From Endocalyx cinctus (Eukaryota; Ascomycota; Sordariomycetes; Amphisphaeriales; Apiosporaceae): a DNA stretch of 64,000 nt. The notes under the pieces were generated by a model that had not been told where the DNA came from, did no database searches, and saw only the letters and a list, made by a program, of their open reading frames with translations. The translations under genes were made by a program, and so were the position numbers. The DNA is taken from NCBI GenBank assembly GCA_001600455.1, contig BCKC01000006.1, positions 1,736,001 to 1,800,000 of the forward strand. Reading direction: 5' to 3'. Shown piece after piece: positions 11,260-24,102 of the stretch; positions within the stretch are counted from its first letter, which is position 1, and the number at the start of each line of letters is the position of its first letter.

Positions 11260-14200
11260 CTTTGATTGAAACTGAGGTACCCAACAACCGGAGGATGTAA
11301 AATTTTGAAGACGGGAAGCGATATTGAGAGAAACCACGAAACAAAGTAGAATTCGAGACAATGAAATAGAAAGATATCAATATTAATTAACTTTAAATCT
11401 CCAATACACGCGCTTCAAGTTCTCATCAGATAAATTGATAGACAGTGCTCGTTAGTTTTCAACATTCCTACGGGATGCAAAGCCCCTTTATACAACCGGA
11501 CTCTACTTTTATTTCACCGTCATATTCCTAACATACAATGTTATATTATGATAAGAAGGGATACAAAAGTCGAATGATACATGGATGGTATGGTCAGCAT
11601 ACCCTCTGTTGGCAAAACTATTTTCATAAATCTTTGTGCCCCCATTGCCATTTACGGTCGGTAAGTATCAGCCGCAAGTGAGTTCGAATCAAAGTTAGCT
11701 CACCACACCTTGTTTATTTTATTGGCGCATCCACCTTATTTTTTTTCTTTGCTCTGGGCGTTTATGAGGGGACGTCTACTACATTTTATTCTGACACCCC
11801 ATGTCATACCGACTGACCGATAAGCCAGGATAGTCATTTTAACGGCATTAACTGTAATGATAGCTTTAAAACGTTTTCTAATTAAATATGTAGCTTCCGA
11901 CTAAATTTAATCAATTAAGTAGAAGAAAGTTCAATAATTGCGGGTTAAAATATATTCAAAAAAAAAAAAAAAGAAGAGGGATTCCGAGAAAGTGTAAAAC
12001 TATCAATGCACTATCGTTATCGTTATTGTCACTTTTGCAATTCAATATCCGGCTGTCCCGATTAGGAAAACCCGTATACTGGCTGACTGGATATTAGATA
12101 GATAGGTGTTTCGATATCATTCAAGGGGTGTCTTAGTATCACGTCCCGAAAAAAACAAAAAAAAAAAAAAATAACAGGCATGTTTATTTTAGAAAATCAG
12201 CGTGTGTCAAGTACTACATCACAGTTATTCATAGAATATTCTGCGGCGTGGTTACATGATGACGTCCTACACTATAAACTTCTCATTTCTTATCTTTTAT
12301 CTTAATCCAATAAAACCCATCGCCGAGGCATTCTATCAAACTTCAGCCTCTTATATCATTCCAACGTAAGATACCGTCAAAGTTTTCTATTGGATAAAAG
12401 AATGAAAATAAGTTATTTAGGTCCCGTTTCTGTGGCTATATCCCATATGGAGCTCCACCGCGGGTCCAGCCTTTCTGTAGGTCTTCGGGCATTTAACTCA
12501 TTAAAGATATGTCAAAAGAAAAGCTCCACTTTCACACAGGCTTAACGTGTTCATAAACTCTACAGACTTCGTACACTACACCTCCGACACTCACCTGGGC
12601 ATCTCCACATCTTGGGTTTAAACAACGATATATTATCCACAGCAACATACCATCCATATACAGAGACTGACGTGTACCATCAGCGCTAATCATTCAGGAC
12701 TTTTTCCAACGTACGGAGTCCGGAGCGGTCGAATGAAATGAACGGCCGTGAAGTGCTTTCCGATTCCGATAAGCGCTATTGGGGCTTTGATTGTCCATGC
12801 GATGAAATAATCGAGGTTGAAACTGTTTCCTTTCTGATACATCAAACTTTTTAAATGATTGCGCAAAAGCAATAATTCATTATACTCTATCTCTAATTAT
12901 ATCGATATCGATGTCTTTATCTTCTAATCTACGGGTTTACGGGGAACGAAGAGATACTGTACCTGATCTTGAACCTGTATCTCATTCCTATAAAAACCGC
13001 TTCAAGCTTTGATTATCTCCCTCCATGATATATTCGTTATATTAATTAGTTTATGTACGATAACAAGGTGGATCCTGAAATGGCCCGTGGGAGAAAACAG
13101 CGCTGAGTATCTTGGCTTTCTCGTTCTTAGCTCCGTCGGTATTCGCTTTTCCAATACTGACCTCGCTATCGTTCTCGTTATCAAAAATTTTTCATAAGGG
13201 ATAGAACGTCCCCCGCCTTTAAAGAGAGGACAAAATCTTTGACGCTTGTCTAGCTGTCAACGCGGCTCGGCGCTAATAATAGGACAAATATGGACATAGG
13301 ACTTGGCTTATTTCAGCTAGGCCGGCTTCCCCGTATTCAGAGTTACCACTTCCACTCGTTCGAAACTACAACTCAAGAGTTGCAGGGCTTCCTCGTGGGC
13401 ATTTATAGGAAAACCTAAATCTGACATTCACTATGCCCTCTATTCAGCGGTAATGCTCGCAGAACTACCGTGCCTTTGTTAATACAACTAATTAAAAGTA
13501 TTGCATGCCTCAAACTGCTTCCGGGGGTAATTGATAATCTAATTCTGGCTAGAGACTACTATCAGGTGGTAGAATCAACTTAATAACGGGTTCTTCCCAA
13601 AGGTAGGTAATAAAAAATCGGTGGTAGAGAGGGTAAACGAAGTTAAGAACTTCACTTGTAACCTAGTAGGTATTATATCTATGAAAACACGATCGATCTA
13701 TTTTCACTAGTTCTAGTTCTAGTTTATATAGTCTAGGAAGTGGATCCCCCACTTTCTGGATCATACTTTGGTCTATCAGTAATATTCATGATTGTAAGGG
13801 TGCTCCGAGAAACTGACTCGGGGATTGCCTGCGCTAATATACTAGATATCCCATCTGCCCATGTATGTAAATGGTTTCGCTCCTTTCAAACTTCAAACTA
13901 GTAGTTTATTGGTAACTACAACACAAGAATCGAGTAGGACGCAAATGTTACTATCTTTTTGCTTAATATTTTTTTACCAGCTACTTAACTTCTTTATACA
14001 AACCGCAAAAACCAGTATTTATAATTTACATGGGTGTATCTTAGCTTCTGCCCGCACAAAGTCCTTGTTCGAGGACACATTAGGCACTCCTGCGATTTCA
14101 AGACGTAGCAACTTGCAACTGTTTAAATTTTCAATGATAATCATATATCGTCAACGAGAAGTCTTAAACTTAAACAACTGTATCGATTCATTTACTTGCA

Positions 14201-17021
14201 GAAAATAGCCTCGAAGTTCTCGAAGCTGCACGCAGACCGGGACGGTGTTGATAGAAACATACTTTTTTTTTTTTTGGAGGGCGCCTAGATTTTCCAAGGA
14301 AAAAAAAAAGCTATGTGTTATATCAGTAATAAATGTGAATAGTAGTCGAGATTTATAGAATCTTATTCCTGGAAATAATTTGCGTATTGATGATGATAGA
14401 CCGCGAAAGAGTAGTCTTTTATCGTACGGTGCAGAGCGGCACTGGCCAGGACTTGGATAACTCATTAGAAACTTTAGCTACATCTCAATTCTCAAAAATA
14501 AGTCGCATTCTTTTCTGACAGTAAAGAATCTCCCAAGACTATGGTAACTGTTTAATTCATTTTATTCTCTTCTAATCTGCACCAGTACGTACGGAGTCGA
14601 AGCAATCAATTTCAACTTAACTCGATTACTTAATAATTCAGGGGCCAGCAACCCACAAAGGATAAGGGTGGTATTATGTCATCATATTATTATACTCCGT
14701 AGTGTCAGGGGCATTAAAAGATAATTGCACTCGGAAAATAATAAATTCATTCCAGCTCAAGAAGGGCGACATCGTAAACTTGAACACATCGCATATCTAG
14801 TGAGTAACTTAGAAAAATCATTGATGGAGAGCGAGGTAGATTTCGGGAGGTCCGACAATAATAAAAATATCAACTTTATTACCGCCAGAAGGTAACGCAA
14901 TAGCGTATACAGTCTTTTGATGATCTTATTATCATCAGACATCGAGATTTCACCTGAGTCTATTATTTCCTTACAAGTCCGTCACATCGATGCTATCGAC
15001 CAGTTAGTCTGGCTATTTTTTATATACTATGCACCAATCGTTAATTTGCGGCTGTGAATAACTTACATTCATGCTACAAGGAAGGAACTTGCAAAAAAAT
15101 ATTTAAATTTTCAAGCTTGGACATTAGAAGACACCTACAGCTTACGATGTCATTATCGTTAATGGTGATATTGAAGAAGCGTTTCAAAGACTTGACAAGT
15201 ATATCTTCCATGGCCTGATGGAATGAAGAACTAGAGGTGAGCTTACCAGCCCACAGAACGTCCTGAGTTTACATTACAATTTTTACTATAACTTGAATTA
15301 TTCATTATAATGTTATTGCTGTATTATTACATAATACGCTTTAAACTATGTACTTATGCAGAAAAGTATGTATTTAAAGGCTTTTAAAGATGGTTCCGTA
15401 GAGGCGTGTAGAGGACCCTTCGTAAACTCAGGCATTCTTTATTTTGCTTTGCCGCCTATCCTGACTTTCTTCCCTGGCTACAAGTGGTAGTATCCATAAG
15501 AACTTCAAGCTAAAAGATGTATACTCCAAGGAAGAGCTACATTCTACATAGGTAGAAATAACCCCTCCCTCCCCCCTCTCTAAGGGTAACGCGCTACCCC
15601 TGCATCTTAATTTTCATACACCTTTGCTAAGCTAGATAGAAGATATAGGCAGTGATTTGAAAATATGAAGGTTCGTAATAGGTAGCCGCTTTGCCACAGC
15701 CTAATATTTGTTTCGCCCCTAGACAACCAGAGTGATAAAATTCACGGAGACTGTCGGAGGCAGGCTGCCGAGGATTCTTAGAACGAAGCCCTAGAAAGTC
15801 CCTCAGGGTATCATATCATATCTTTATTTGTCTTCGTAAAAAGTCGTAGATGTTAAATAAGCGATGAATATCAATTAATTAAGTGACCGTGTCTTCCCCT
15901 CAGTCTATTTGGTTTCAGCACGACTGGGAAAACTTCTCCATCCATAAATTTAAAATTATGGTATTAATTAATAATACAATGATAGAAAAGGCTGAAACTG
16001 ATCTCAAAGTAATTTATTATCTCGGAAGCAATAAATACTCTAACCAATTATGTACTCGAGTACGTTACACATGAATATGAAATATTGGCATTTGTGTATC
16101 GTGAGATTCCCCCAAATGCGTTTGGAGGATGAGTAAAATAAATTGATACGAAATACCACACCACCTCCTCTCAAACCAATACCCGACTTGTCCTATGCAC
16201 ACTTTAGATCAACTTTTACACTAAATTGTCCCTTTCGACTGCTTTTCTGATAATTTCAAATTCACCTTCATGTATAATATTTCGCCCCGGGGAGGCCCTC
16301 GGCGTATAATTGATGTTACTACCTCAGAATTTCGTATATGCCTGCAACCGCCGTGGGGTTGGTGGTGTTTCAGTTATCCTTCTTGAATGCAGCATTGTTG
16401 GCCTTGGGTCACTTCTGGTAAAGTGCAGGAAGTATAATCCGAACCGGGTAAACCGCCTAAGTGTAAGAGAATGGGGGTACGTTGGAGTGTAGGACGGCAC
16501 AGTTACGTAGACGGAGCTTAGAAGTGAGACAGGGATGTAGTTTAAGAGTCGGATAACTATTGTATTGATTCTTGACCTTCTATTCCATCTATTCGGGGCG
16601 GAATCCCTTCCTTACATAGACGTACCTGCTGTGGCTATCTGGATGGTAGCCGCAGACACGCACCGTACTCCCCGTAATGCCTAATACCCTGCAACTAGGG
16701 CAGTTAACAGGGACCCAGACACATAATAATGGTAGTCATCTACCCTCTCCCACTTGCTCAGTGTCTTCGAGATTATGCCCAAATATATCAGTTTTTCACT
16801 CAACAAGCCACTTCAAAGCTCTCCGTTTTCAGCTTTCAATTTAATCGAGAGGATAAGAGGCTGAAATTAACGTTCAGCTGTACTAAGGGGCAGCTATCAA
16901 GCGGCTAAAGCAGTTGATAATCCTCACTCCCACAGCCGTGGTGGAGTTCTACTGAGCCTTAATACTTATTTACCGCGAGTTTCTGATCCACATTACGTCG
17001 GAAGAAACTGCTGGTCATATC
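11260..17021. other. 5.8-kb AT-rich gene-free region
   Basis: Only short random frames are seen. Poly-A or poly-T tracts lie near 11960, 12158 and 14265. No domain could be recognised in any frame. One element is identifiable near its right end, the LTR-like repeat at 16462-16723. The composition suggests old, mutated transposon DNA. Confidence 0.6.
16462..16723 (+). repeat. LTR-like dispersed repeat, copy 1
   Basis: A segment of about 262 bp beginning TGTAAG and ending ACA, which recurs in the same orientation at 29057-29303. Shared blocks include AACTATTGTATTGATTCTT and AGACACGCACCGTA. Size, TG...CA-type termini and the lack of coding suggest a solo LTR. Boundaries are approximate. This copy is the more GC-rich of the two. 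Confidence 0.65.
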
Positions 17022-17838
17022 ATGGCGAGTACTAATAATAGGCAGCTTCATGATCTATACAGGAGTTTAACTCTGAAAGGCAGACAAATTCGCATCATTT
17101 ACTTACGGCCAGGGAGTACCGATGCCGACGTCTTCGTCGACATCGCGGTTGAAAACCTTGATTCCCAGCTTAATCAGGCACATACAAATTACAGTGCCGT
17201 GTCCTGGCAATGGGGCAATCAGGATCCCGACAGTCGCACTATGATTCACATTCAGAAGTGGCAACACAGCGGCCCCACGGAACGCGAATGGATCCCGATG
17301 CTAGTGAGCCCCAATCTCTTCCGGGCACTAAAGCGCCTCCGCCTCGATAGGATGGAGGTTAGGCTCTGGGTTGATGCTATCTGCACCAATCAAGAAAATT
17401 TAGATGAAAAGAGCCGGCAGGTCGCCATGATGACAGAAATATATAGAAACGCCAAACAGGTAAATATTTGGCTTGGGGAGCCGGGGTACAGCTTGAACAA
17501 CTCCCTGGGTGACAATATTACCAACAAAGAGGTGGAGGAAGCGGTTAAGCAAATCAATACACTTGGGAACCTGGAAGGAACGGACGTAAGTATCCTGGAG
17601 AAAGCCGAGGTATATAATTTAGAGCCCCTGCTCAAATTGATCCGACGTGGCTGGTTCAGTCGTCGCTGGATTGTACAGGTGAGTCGCGACAATGAAACGA
17701 TATGGTACTAGCCCAACTTTGAATGAATCTAATTTAGACTAGGAGGTTGCTGTCGCCAAAAAGGCCTTTGTCTACTGCGGTAGAGAAATATTTACATGGG
17801 ATAGACGCAGTCCTGGCCTTGCTAGATGTAGGAGCTGA
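17022..17838 (+). pseudogene. HET-domain (heterokaryon incompatibility) gene, truncated
   Basis: The N-terminal HET domain is well preserved: YSAVSWQWG at residues 57-65, LWVDAICTNQ at about 118, QVAMMTEIYRNAKQVNIWLG after it, and RGWFSRRWIVQ. One intron (17679-17742) then joins to EVAVAKKAFVYCGREIFTW in frame. Directly after that motif the frame runs into a TGA at 17836-17838 and the reading shifts to an unrelated frame. Intact HET proteins continue for several hundred residues, so this looks like a deletion that removed the rest. HET proteins trigger cell death on non-self recognition after hyphal fusion. A short expressed HET-only protein of about 250 residues cannot be excluded. Confidence 0.72.
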
Positions 17839-18046
17839 TCCAGGCATCCCATTTCGTCACAGTGACTTGGTCATTCTACCCCTTGAAATAATATGCCGTA
17901 GAGGAAGAGGCGAACAACTACTCCTCAACGAACAAACTGATTTAAGCACGTTGGAGAAGATGGAGCTAAAAGAGGAACTTCAGCTGAAGTTTACCGAAAC
18001 TGCTATGGAGCTACTTCAATCTCACCACGCTCGAGGAGATGGGTGA
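17795..18046 (+). pseudogene. Ankyrin-like fragment downstream of the HET domain
   Basis: In a different frame from the HET exon, an open stretch contains AVLALLDVGADPG, the signature of one ankyrin repeat, followed by LPLEIICRRGRGEQLLL and a Glu/Lys-rich tail. It has no start of its own and begins where the HET frame is lost, so it is best read as the other side of a deletion junction. A further open stretch (18074-18295) of unknown type follows. Confidence 0.4.
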
Positions 18047-18325
18047 TTTGAGGGAATAACCAAAGCGCATTTAATGCACCGTATGCATTGGGTAATGGGT
18101 GATGATGGCGATCCTGAAGCATGCAATGCGTTTGCGAATCCAGGCAAATGGCCAGGTATAGATGGGCCGGTCACTGCTGTTGATCTGGAACGGACGAATA
18201 TTAAGGAGGAAGATGAAGCCTTGAAGGCTTTTTATCAAAGAGCAAAGTTGGAAGTGTTCAGCGAAGGAATTCCTTTAACAATTAAAACTAGCTAAGTAGA
18301 GACCTATGATCCAACGTCACATTTC

Positions 18326-18541
18326 CTAAGCCGGATGAAGATCGCCTTCCGCGTACTCGGTACCATTATCCACACTATTTCCATCGTCATCGCATAGGGT
18401 GTACACCTGTGCCCGTGGCACAGTCTCGATGAGGTAGGTCCCCTGCCATGCACGCCCCCTCCGTAAATAAACTCTGTTGGCAAGTGAAGGCACTTCTCTG
18501 TTTGATGAAGTTAACAAAATGTAATTACGATGTAGACACAA
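18326..18541 (-). pseudogene. Short hypothetical-protein relic
   Basis: A minus-strand open stretch contains NRVYLRRGRAWQGTYLIETV then YTLCDDDGNSVDNG and ends in EGDLHPA. The pattern (basic strand, QGxYxIxxV, YTLxxDxGxxVxxG) looks like a small beta-barrel, chromo- or SH3-like, as in some short fungal proteins. An upstream minus-strand ATG exon near 18600 with a GTAAGT donor does not join in frame to the available acceptor. The function is unknown and it may be a real short gene in another gene model. Confidence 0.3.
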
Positions 18542-19343
18542 GTCTACGAGACCAAATCACTTGAAACGGACTTACTACTTTGGACTTGTCAAACCTGGGT
18601 CTTCCTCCATCAACCAGGTCGTCATTGTCTGTAGTCAATGCGGTTATTTTCTTAACCCTGTTATCCGATAAAATAATCTAATCAGCTCACTGATATCACT
18701 GTTTACTTGGAAATCATATATGGTCTTAACTCACTTGTCGTCAGCCATTTCCAAACCGTTGTCGATTTTAGCATGTACTTCCTAGAATCTTAGACGGTTT
18801 CTTATCGCCAGCTGTACGACTGTGGTAGAGCGAACCTTCGAACCTTCGAACCTGATGAGAATAAATCTAAGAGATCACCGAATATAGTATCTCGCAATGG
18901 AAAGCAGAGTTATTGAATTATTACAAATTAATCAATGAAAATGTAACTGATTTTATATATTTTCTGATATCAAGTGTCATTGACGTTCATGCAAGCTGGG
19001 TGCAGGTGCGGCATTTCGACGAAGACGGCAAGCTGCAGCCACTGGTAGAAGAGCCTGCTGTATGCGTGAGTATTACCTCGCTCCAATCTATAGTAGATCA
19101 GGTGAATTAGGCATCATCAGGTGTGTTACCTGAAGTCCTGATGCCAATATGCAGATTCTGTCACATCGAGATGATTAAGTCATTCAACGTTACACAACAT
19201 ACGCATGGACTTCCGGAGTCAGCGAGCCCTACTGTTTGGAGGATTCAGAAGGATCGCATACTAAGCCTAGTAAGAAGTAAACTCCAACTGGAAATATTGC
19301 TATATATATTTTCTGAGCTGGTCTGCGGCCGGATATCACCATA

Positions 19344-19671
19344 ATGACGAGTATCGCTCCATCGAATACTCGCCCGCCATTGTCCCAAGCGCCAACACAT
19401 TCTAGGGGAAGTAAGTTCCACTTCATCGCTTCGTACCATTTTGATGATATAACCAATAGACTTCTTTCTCGCTGAGTTCTTTCAAAATTTCACTTATTAT
19501 CATCGTCGATGATGTTTATAGCTGACGGCCACGGCAGTTGAAGATTTCCCTCAGGGGTACCCTCGATTCTCCGCTTTTGTGGGGGCTCACCCATCCCTTC
19601 ACCTTTTCAGGAGATTCGGCAGGTTGGGTGAGTCCGATCCCACTCCAGGCCAAGAACAGTCTCAAATATAA
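19344..19671 (+). pseudogene. DUF6594-family N-terminal fragment
   Basis: ATG at 19344, a first exon to 19410 with a GTAAGT donor, and a second exon from 19538 after ACGGCAG give a frame reading EDFPQGYPRFSAFVGAHPS then LFRRFGRL. This is the typical N-terminal motif of fungal DUF6594 membrane proteins (GYPRxAxFxxxxP...xxRRFxxLR). Directly after RRFGRL the family sequence is lost and a TAA follows at 19669-19671. The C-terminal transmembrane helices of the family are absent. It is a truncated relic joined to unrelated DNA. Confidence 0.6.
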
Positions 19672-19975
19672 AGAGGTCTGGAACCAGGAGTCCACGACGG
19701 GAGGATACCAATCCGGCCAGACGGTCGAGCAGGCGATTCAGGAAAGGATCCACGGTTTCTTCGAAAAAAGGCAAGCAAGCGGGGACGCGCGACCATGCGG
19801 CCCCCACGGAATGGCACCAATCTACGAGGAGATGTTTGGGATTCAAAAGATAGAAGTTGAAGAGGAAGGATTCACTCGCCGGTTGCGGAAATGCGGGCTC
19901 AGCACGGATGTGAACGAAGGATCGCGAGCAAATAAGAGTGAACCGACGAATGAAAAGGCGAAAAGAAAGAGATAA
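19672..19975 (+). pseudogene. Unrecognised open stretch, 3' part of a lost gene
   Basis: In another frame from the DUF6594 piece, about 100 codons are open, beginning around KYKEVWNQES, passing GYQSGQTVEQAIQERIHGFF and MAPIYEEMFGIQ, and ending in a Lys/Arg/Glu-rich tail at a TAA. Codon use looks protein-like. It has no start of its own and no domain I recognise. It may be the tail of the broken HET/ankyrin gene upstream. Confidence 0.35.
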
Positions 19976-20634
19976 ATTAATATTAATAGCTTAATTATTA
20001 TCCAAGCTCGGAAGCGTGTTTTGTCATACTCATAACTACTAAATAGTATTATTTCTAGATAATCAGTACAAGAAAGCTTCTGTGGTACGAAACATAGGTC
20101 TCAAACTTAAGCATCTACGGCTATGAAATAACCCGAAGGTAGAACTAGTACTACGCTTTATACATAAGCGTAGGGAGTTTTAGAAATTTCCTGCAATGCC
20201 CCTCTACCTGAATGGAGGCTCCTCTGCCTCGTTGTAGTCTCTCATCCTCTCCTCTTAACTACCCCTGATATTGGCAGGTTTAAGTTACTAGACATTTCCT
20301 ATTAAATTCCTAATAGTCACATATTATTCGACGGATTCGTTGTAACCAGTGACATACGATTTTACTCATTGACGATAACATATCACCTTCCTCGTTCAGT
20401 GTATTATTCCTTATCAATAAATCGTCATCGCGGTTGTCATACAGATGGACAACATAAATCAGGTTAATTATTTTTAATATTTGAAACATATTATCTCATC
20501 TTACACGACTTGTGAAAAGCTGAGAAGCGAGAGGGGTGAGTGAACTTTCAATTTAACATTACGCCAGCACCCTCGCAATTAGAAAGTTCAATAATAATAA
20601 GAATCAACGATGCCGCCAATTACCAATCACCTTC
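19976..20634. other. Intergenic, nothing recognised
   Basis: AT-rich spacer between the gene graveyard and the 3' end of the eqolisin-like gene. No frame or structured repeat stands out. Confidence 0.6.
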
Positions 20635-21489
20635 CTAACCAGAGTGGGCACAAGTAAAGCTAGACGCGCTGTTGACGTTGCAGTCCGTCAGCTGACCAAG
20701 GCCAGACTGCTCGATATCCAACAAATCGGCGCCCTCGAGGTTCAGGACCTGGCCGGAAGCGTCCGTGGCGCTCGCGTCGACGAAAGTGACGGGGTCGGTA
20801 AAGTTAGCCCAGCGGATAAGCGAGCCGAGGCTCGTGTAATCGCTGACGACCCACGTAGCGTGGGTGCGGCAGAGCGGGGAAGGGGCGGTCAGCACGCGGC
20901 TCGCGGACTGGCCCGTGGACAAGTTCTCGACCCGGCCCTCGGCCTCGAGGTCGGACACGACGTTGACGGTCATGCGGATGCTGTCGCCCGCGCGGATCGG
21001 GAAGCTGATCTGGTTCTCGGAACCGCTCGAGTAAGGGAGCCAGCGCCACGTAGCGACGAACTCGGACGATTCCGGGTAGCCTTTCCGGGCCGTCACGATG
21101 ATGCCGGCGTTGAGGAGCTCGTCGGGACAGTCGAAGTAGCCGTCGATGCCGGCCCAGATGGCCATGCCCGTGTTCCAGCCGTCGGGGTCCACCGTGATGG
21201 CGGGCACGTTCACGGTGCCGGTTACGGAGGTGATGCCGGTACCCTCTTTTGCGACGCCGGCCCAGTTCACCGTCTTGATGCTGTCTTCGGCTTTGTTGGC
21301 GACGTCGTTCACCGCCTAATGATGCGAAAAAAATCGTTAGTTATTAAAATTTATATGTCCTCTCTGGTCATCTAGGTATCTGACCTTTAAGACTCCTTGG
21401 ATATCGACGCTCGCATCTTCCTGGACTGTCGTGGATGAAGCCGCGACAATAGGAGCAGCAGCAAGCAAAGCGTTTACGAGGAACTTCAT
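20635..21489 (-). CDS. Eqolisin-like (peptidase family G1/A4) secreted protein, catalytic residues replaced
   Basis: Two exons, 21385-21489 and 20635-21315, with a 69-bp intron, encode 260 residues. The first about 17 residues (MKFLVNALLAAAPIVAA) form a clear signal peptide. The fold signature of glutamic peptidases is present: NWAGV, then WAGIDG, FVATWRWLPY, GDSIRMTVNV, NLSTGQSASR, and a final Trp-containing strand followed by FTDPVTF. Active family members use a Gln in an LQxG segment and a Glu in the AEWIVED segment. Here these read LLNAG and ATWVVSD, so Gln is Asn and both Glu positions of the second motif are Thr and Ser. The protein should fold and be secreted but may lack acid protease activity. 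The first half is also shorter than in typical members, consistent with a missing propeptide. Confidence 0.82.
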
Positions 21490-23094
21490 GGTCAATTGTA
21501 TGCGTCTGAAAACAAGTATGAATGTCGGTTCAAGACGATCTTTCGTTCATTCTCAAGTCGATATACCGATGCGCATTTATATATCCAAGCCAATTCAAGT
21601 CATTCCCTCTAATAACCGCTGATGTTTTCTCCCGTTCTCACAGGAATAGGCAGGTGACAATGATGCGCATTCTAGGCCATGCAGTGGCATATCCTGATCT
21701 CGTATTAGGAGAGTGTATACTTCCATCTTCTTTGGTTGTAACCTGATTAAACGCATAAAAAGCATGATATAGACATAGTATGACATTGGAAAGCTTGCAA
21801 CCTACCTGAAGTAGTTAATTCATCAGTGTTGTGCCGTTGTTTGTGGGGATGTTGATGTTACCATATTATTAATAATTGGAACTCAAAACTGTCACCCTAT
21901 CCGGTTTTACTCCCCCGTCTTGTTAACTTATCAATCAACCATATCTACGATCTATATTCGTCAACAGAACCGATTGGCGCGTATTAATGCGCGACCAGAT
22001 GATGAAGTTGTTGCTACTTGATGTCTTTTTTTTTTTAGTTTTTTGAAAGACGTTTACTTATTTTCATGCTAAAAGTGCTAGATATTTGCTTCTAGATGTC
22101 TTTGTCTAATAGAGAATTGGTACCACTGAAATGAGCTAATTTGATGGTATCGCCAAGTTCATCGAAACTTGCTCATCCTCTCGCTCCCATAATTAGCTCG
22201 CTAATTAAAGCCGGCCTTCCCAGCTCGGCGCGTAGGTGACCGTCTAAGAGCAGCTCCTCGCATACAGAAAATCTCCTCATTCGCCGCGTCCAGCTCACGC
22301 CCGCTTTCGCTCAACCAGTTGTTAAAAGTTTACTGGGTCCGGCTTTCAGGGCCCGGTGGTCTTCTCCGCCTCGACCGGCGGCATCGAGAGTGGGTGCCTG
22401 GCAGTAATAGTCCGTGCGCGTATGTTGCTCGAATGATGTTCCCTCGGTGGGTTGGATTATACACTTGATCTGTTCTACTTTACGAGACGATTTACCACGC
22501 CGAGCCAGAATCTTAACTGTATGGGGTAAGGCGGGCCTTTTCTCCACGATATTTCCAAAAGGGGCCTTTCTTATGTCAGATCCTGTGTGGAGAGATCGGG
22601 CAATTACCCTGGTTTGCGTTCATATGGCCCCAGAGATGTTTATTTATTTTTTTATTTTTTTTTTGGGGGGGAGGGGGGGTTTGACTTTATGAAGTCATTA
22701 TTGATGTCAATAGATAAATAACCATGGATGGTGTTGTATAAGGAGTTTAGAATCTGACAAAACAGGGACGCACGCGTTTAGAGTCTTCGGTCATACTAGG
22801 GAAAGACGAAATAACAACAAGGGTACGAATCTAGAACGAATCTTGTAGAAAGAGAGAAGGCGATATAACTAATAATATATACACCGCTTTACTTAAATGT
22901 AAGCTCATATAACCATAGACCCCTGATTGAAAACAAGAAAGACATGAGCTCCACATACTTTGGACTGTCTCTTTATCCAGTCAAAGGTCCCATAACTAAT
23001 TGAAAAAAAAAAAAAAAAAGAAATTTGCTTCTCATCTTATCTTTAGTGCCCTCGAACTCCTTCTCTCAATCCGTTTGAGTAGAGTAACGGCTCG
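21490..23094. other. Intergenic, nothing recognised
   Basis: 1.6 kb holding the eqolisin promoter at its left end and the 3' flank of the PhyH-type gene at its right end. It contains T- and G-runs near 22640-22680 and an A17 tract near 23003. The short frames have no recognisable domains. Confidence 0.55.
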
Positions 23095-24102
23095 TTACGC
23101 GACAGCGATCGCGGGGGCGTAATCCGGGAACTGAACGGCCAAGGGCCTGTGGTCGCCCTCGGCGCTCAGATCGACCATGTTGTCAAGGCAGAGGACGCGT
23201 CGCTGTTCCGGGTCCATCTTCTCTTGGTCGGCCGCGGGAACCTGGCGGGTCCAGTTGACCTGAGGCCGAATGTAAGGGGCGGAGTAGTAGGCGAATAGGA
23301 GGCCACGTCGGAAGTCGGCTGACCGGTTCTGACCGCTCGTGTGCCATAGCTTCCCGCTCATCATGATGATGTCACCGGCCTTACCGGTGAAGTTCTTCAA
23401 GAGCTCCGGCGCGTTTTTGGGAACTTCCTCCATCGTCGTGAACTTATGAGATCCAGGAAGGTATAAAGTCGCACCCGTCTCCGGCGTCATGTCTGTTAAG
23501 CACCTGAAATTATACGCGTAAGTTAGTTTTAATTATATTCAAAAAATGATGAATTGTACTTGATTCGGAAAATACTGGCTTGCGATAAAAAGGATATATA
23601 AGTAAAGGGGGTAAAGAAAACTCGACATTTCTTCATTTACACGAAAGATTATAAAATTAGACAAAAAAAAAAAACTAAAAAAAACTGACCAGATAACATT
23701 CATCGTTGTGACAATAGGCCAAGGACCGGGGTACGTCAGGGCTTGGTCGGCGTGCAGACACATGCACTCGGAGCCCGGAAGGGCGATGTTAATGTTAAAG
23801 TTGGATAGGATGGGTGGAGCGTGGAGGCCAGCTTGGGTCATCTCCATTGCGGTCGGGTTAAAGGTGAGGTCCATGAAGAGGTCGTGGATGGTGGGGTCGT
23901 ACCAGAGCCGCACGTTGCTCGCGTTGGGATCGATGTAGTCCTTGAAAGTTGTCTCTCCTTCCGACTCGAGCTTATCCTTCAGCTTCCAAAGGTTTTCCAT
24001 TACCTCCGCGGCCTTCTCCTTGCTGATAACGCCGGGGACGCGAACCCAACCGTGCTCGTCCAGATGTGCTTTCGCCTCGGCTAGGGAATCTGTTGATGCC
24101 AT
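23095..24102 (-). CDS. Phytanoyl-CoA dioxygenase (PhyH) family Fe(II)/2-oxoglutarate oxygenase
   Basis: Two exons, 23690-24102 and 23095-23503, separated by a 186-bp intron, encode 273 residues. The start ATG is followed by SLAEAKAHLDEHGWVRVPGVIS, the usual N-terminal PhyH strand. The iron facial triad is visible as CLHADQ (His-x-Asp) and the distal His in LWHTSGQN. The 2-oxoglutarate-binding Arg is in FRRGLLFAY. TGATLYLPGSHK precedes the distal His as in the family. It probably hydroxylates a small molecule in the cytosol; the substrate is unknown. It stands alone between long spacers. Confidence 0.9.

Noticed and set aside
20644..21375. 243-codon plus-strand frame opposite the eqolisin-like gene
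   Set aside because: Arg/Gly/Asp/Val-rich, typical of an antisense shadow. The minus strand has a signal peptide, a good intron and family motifs.
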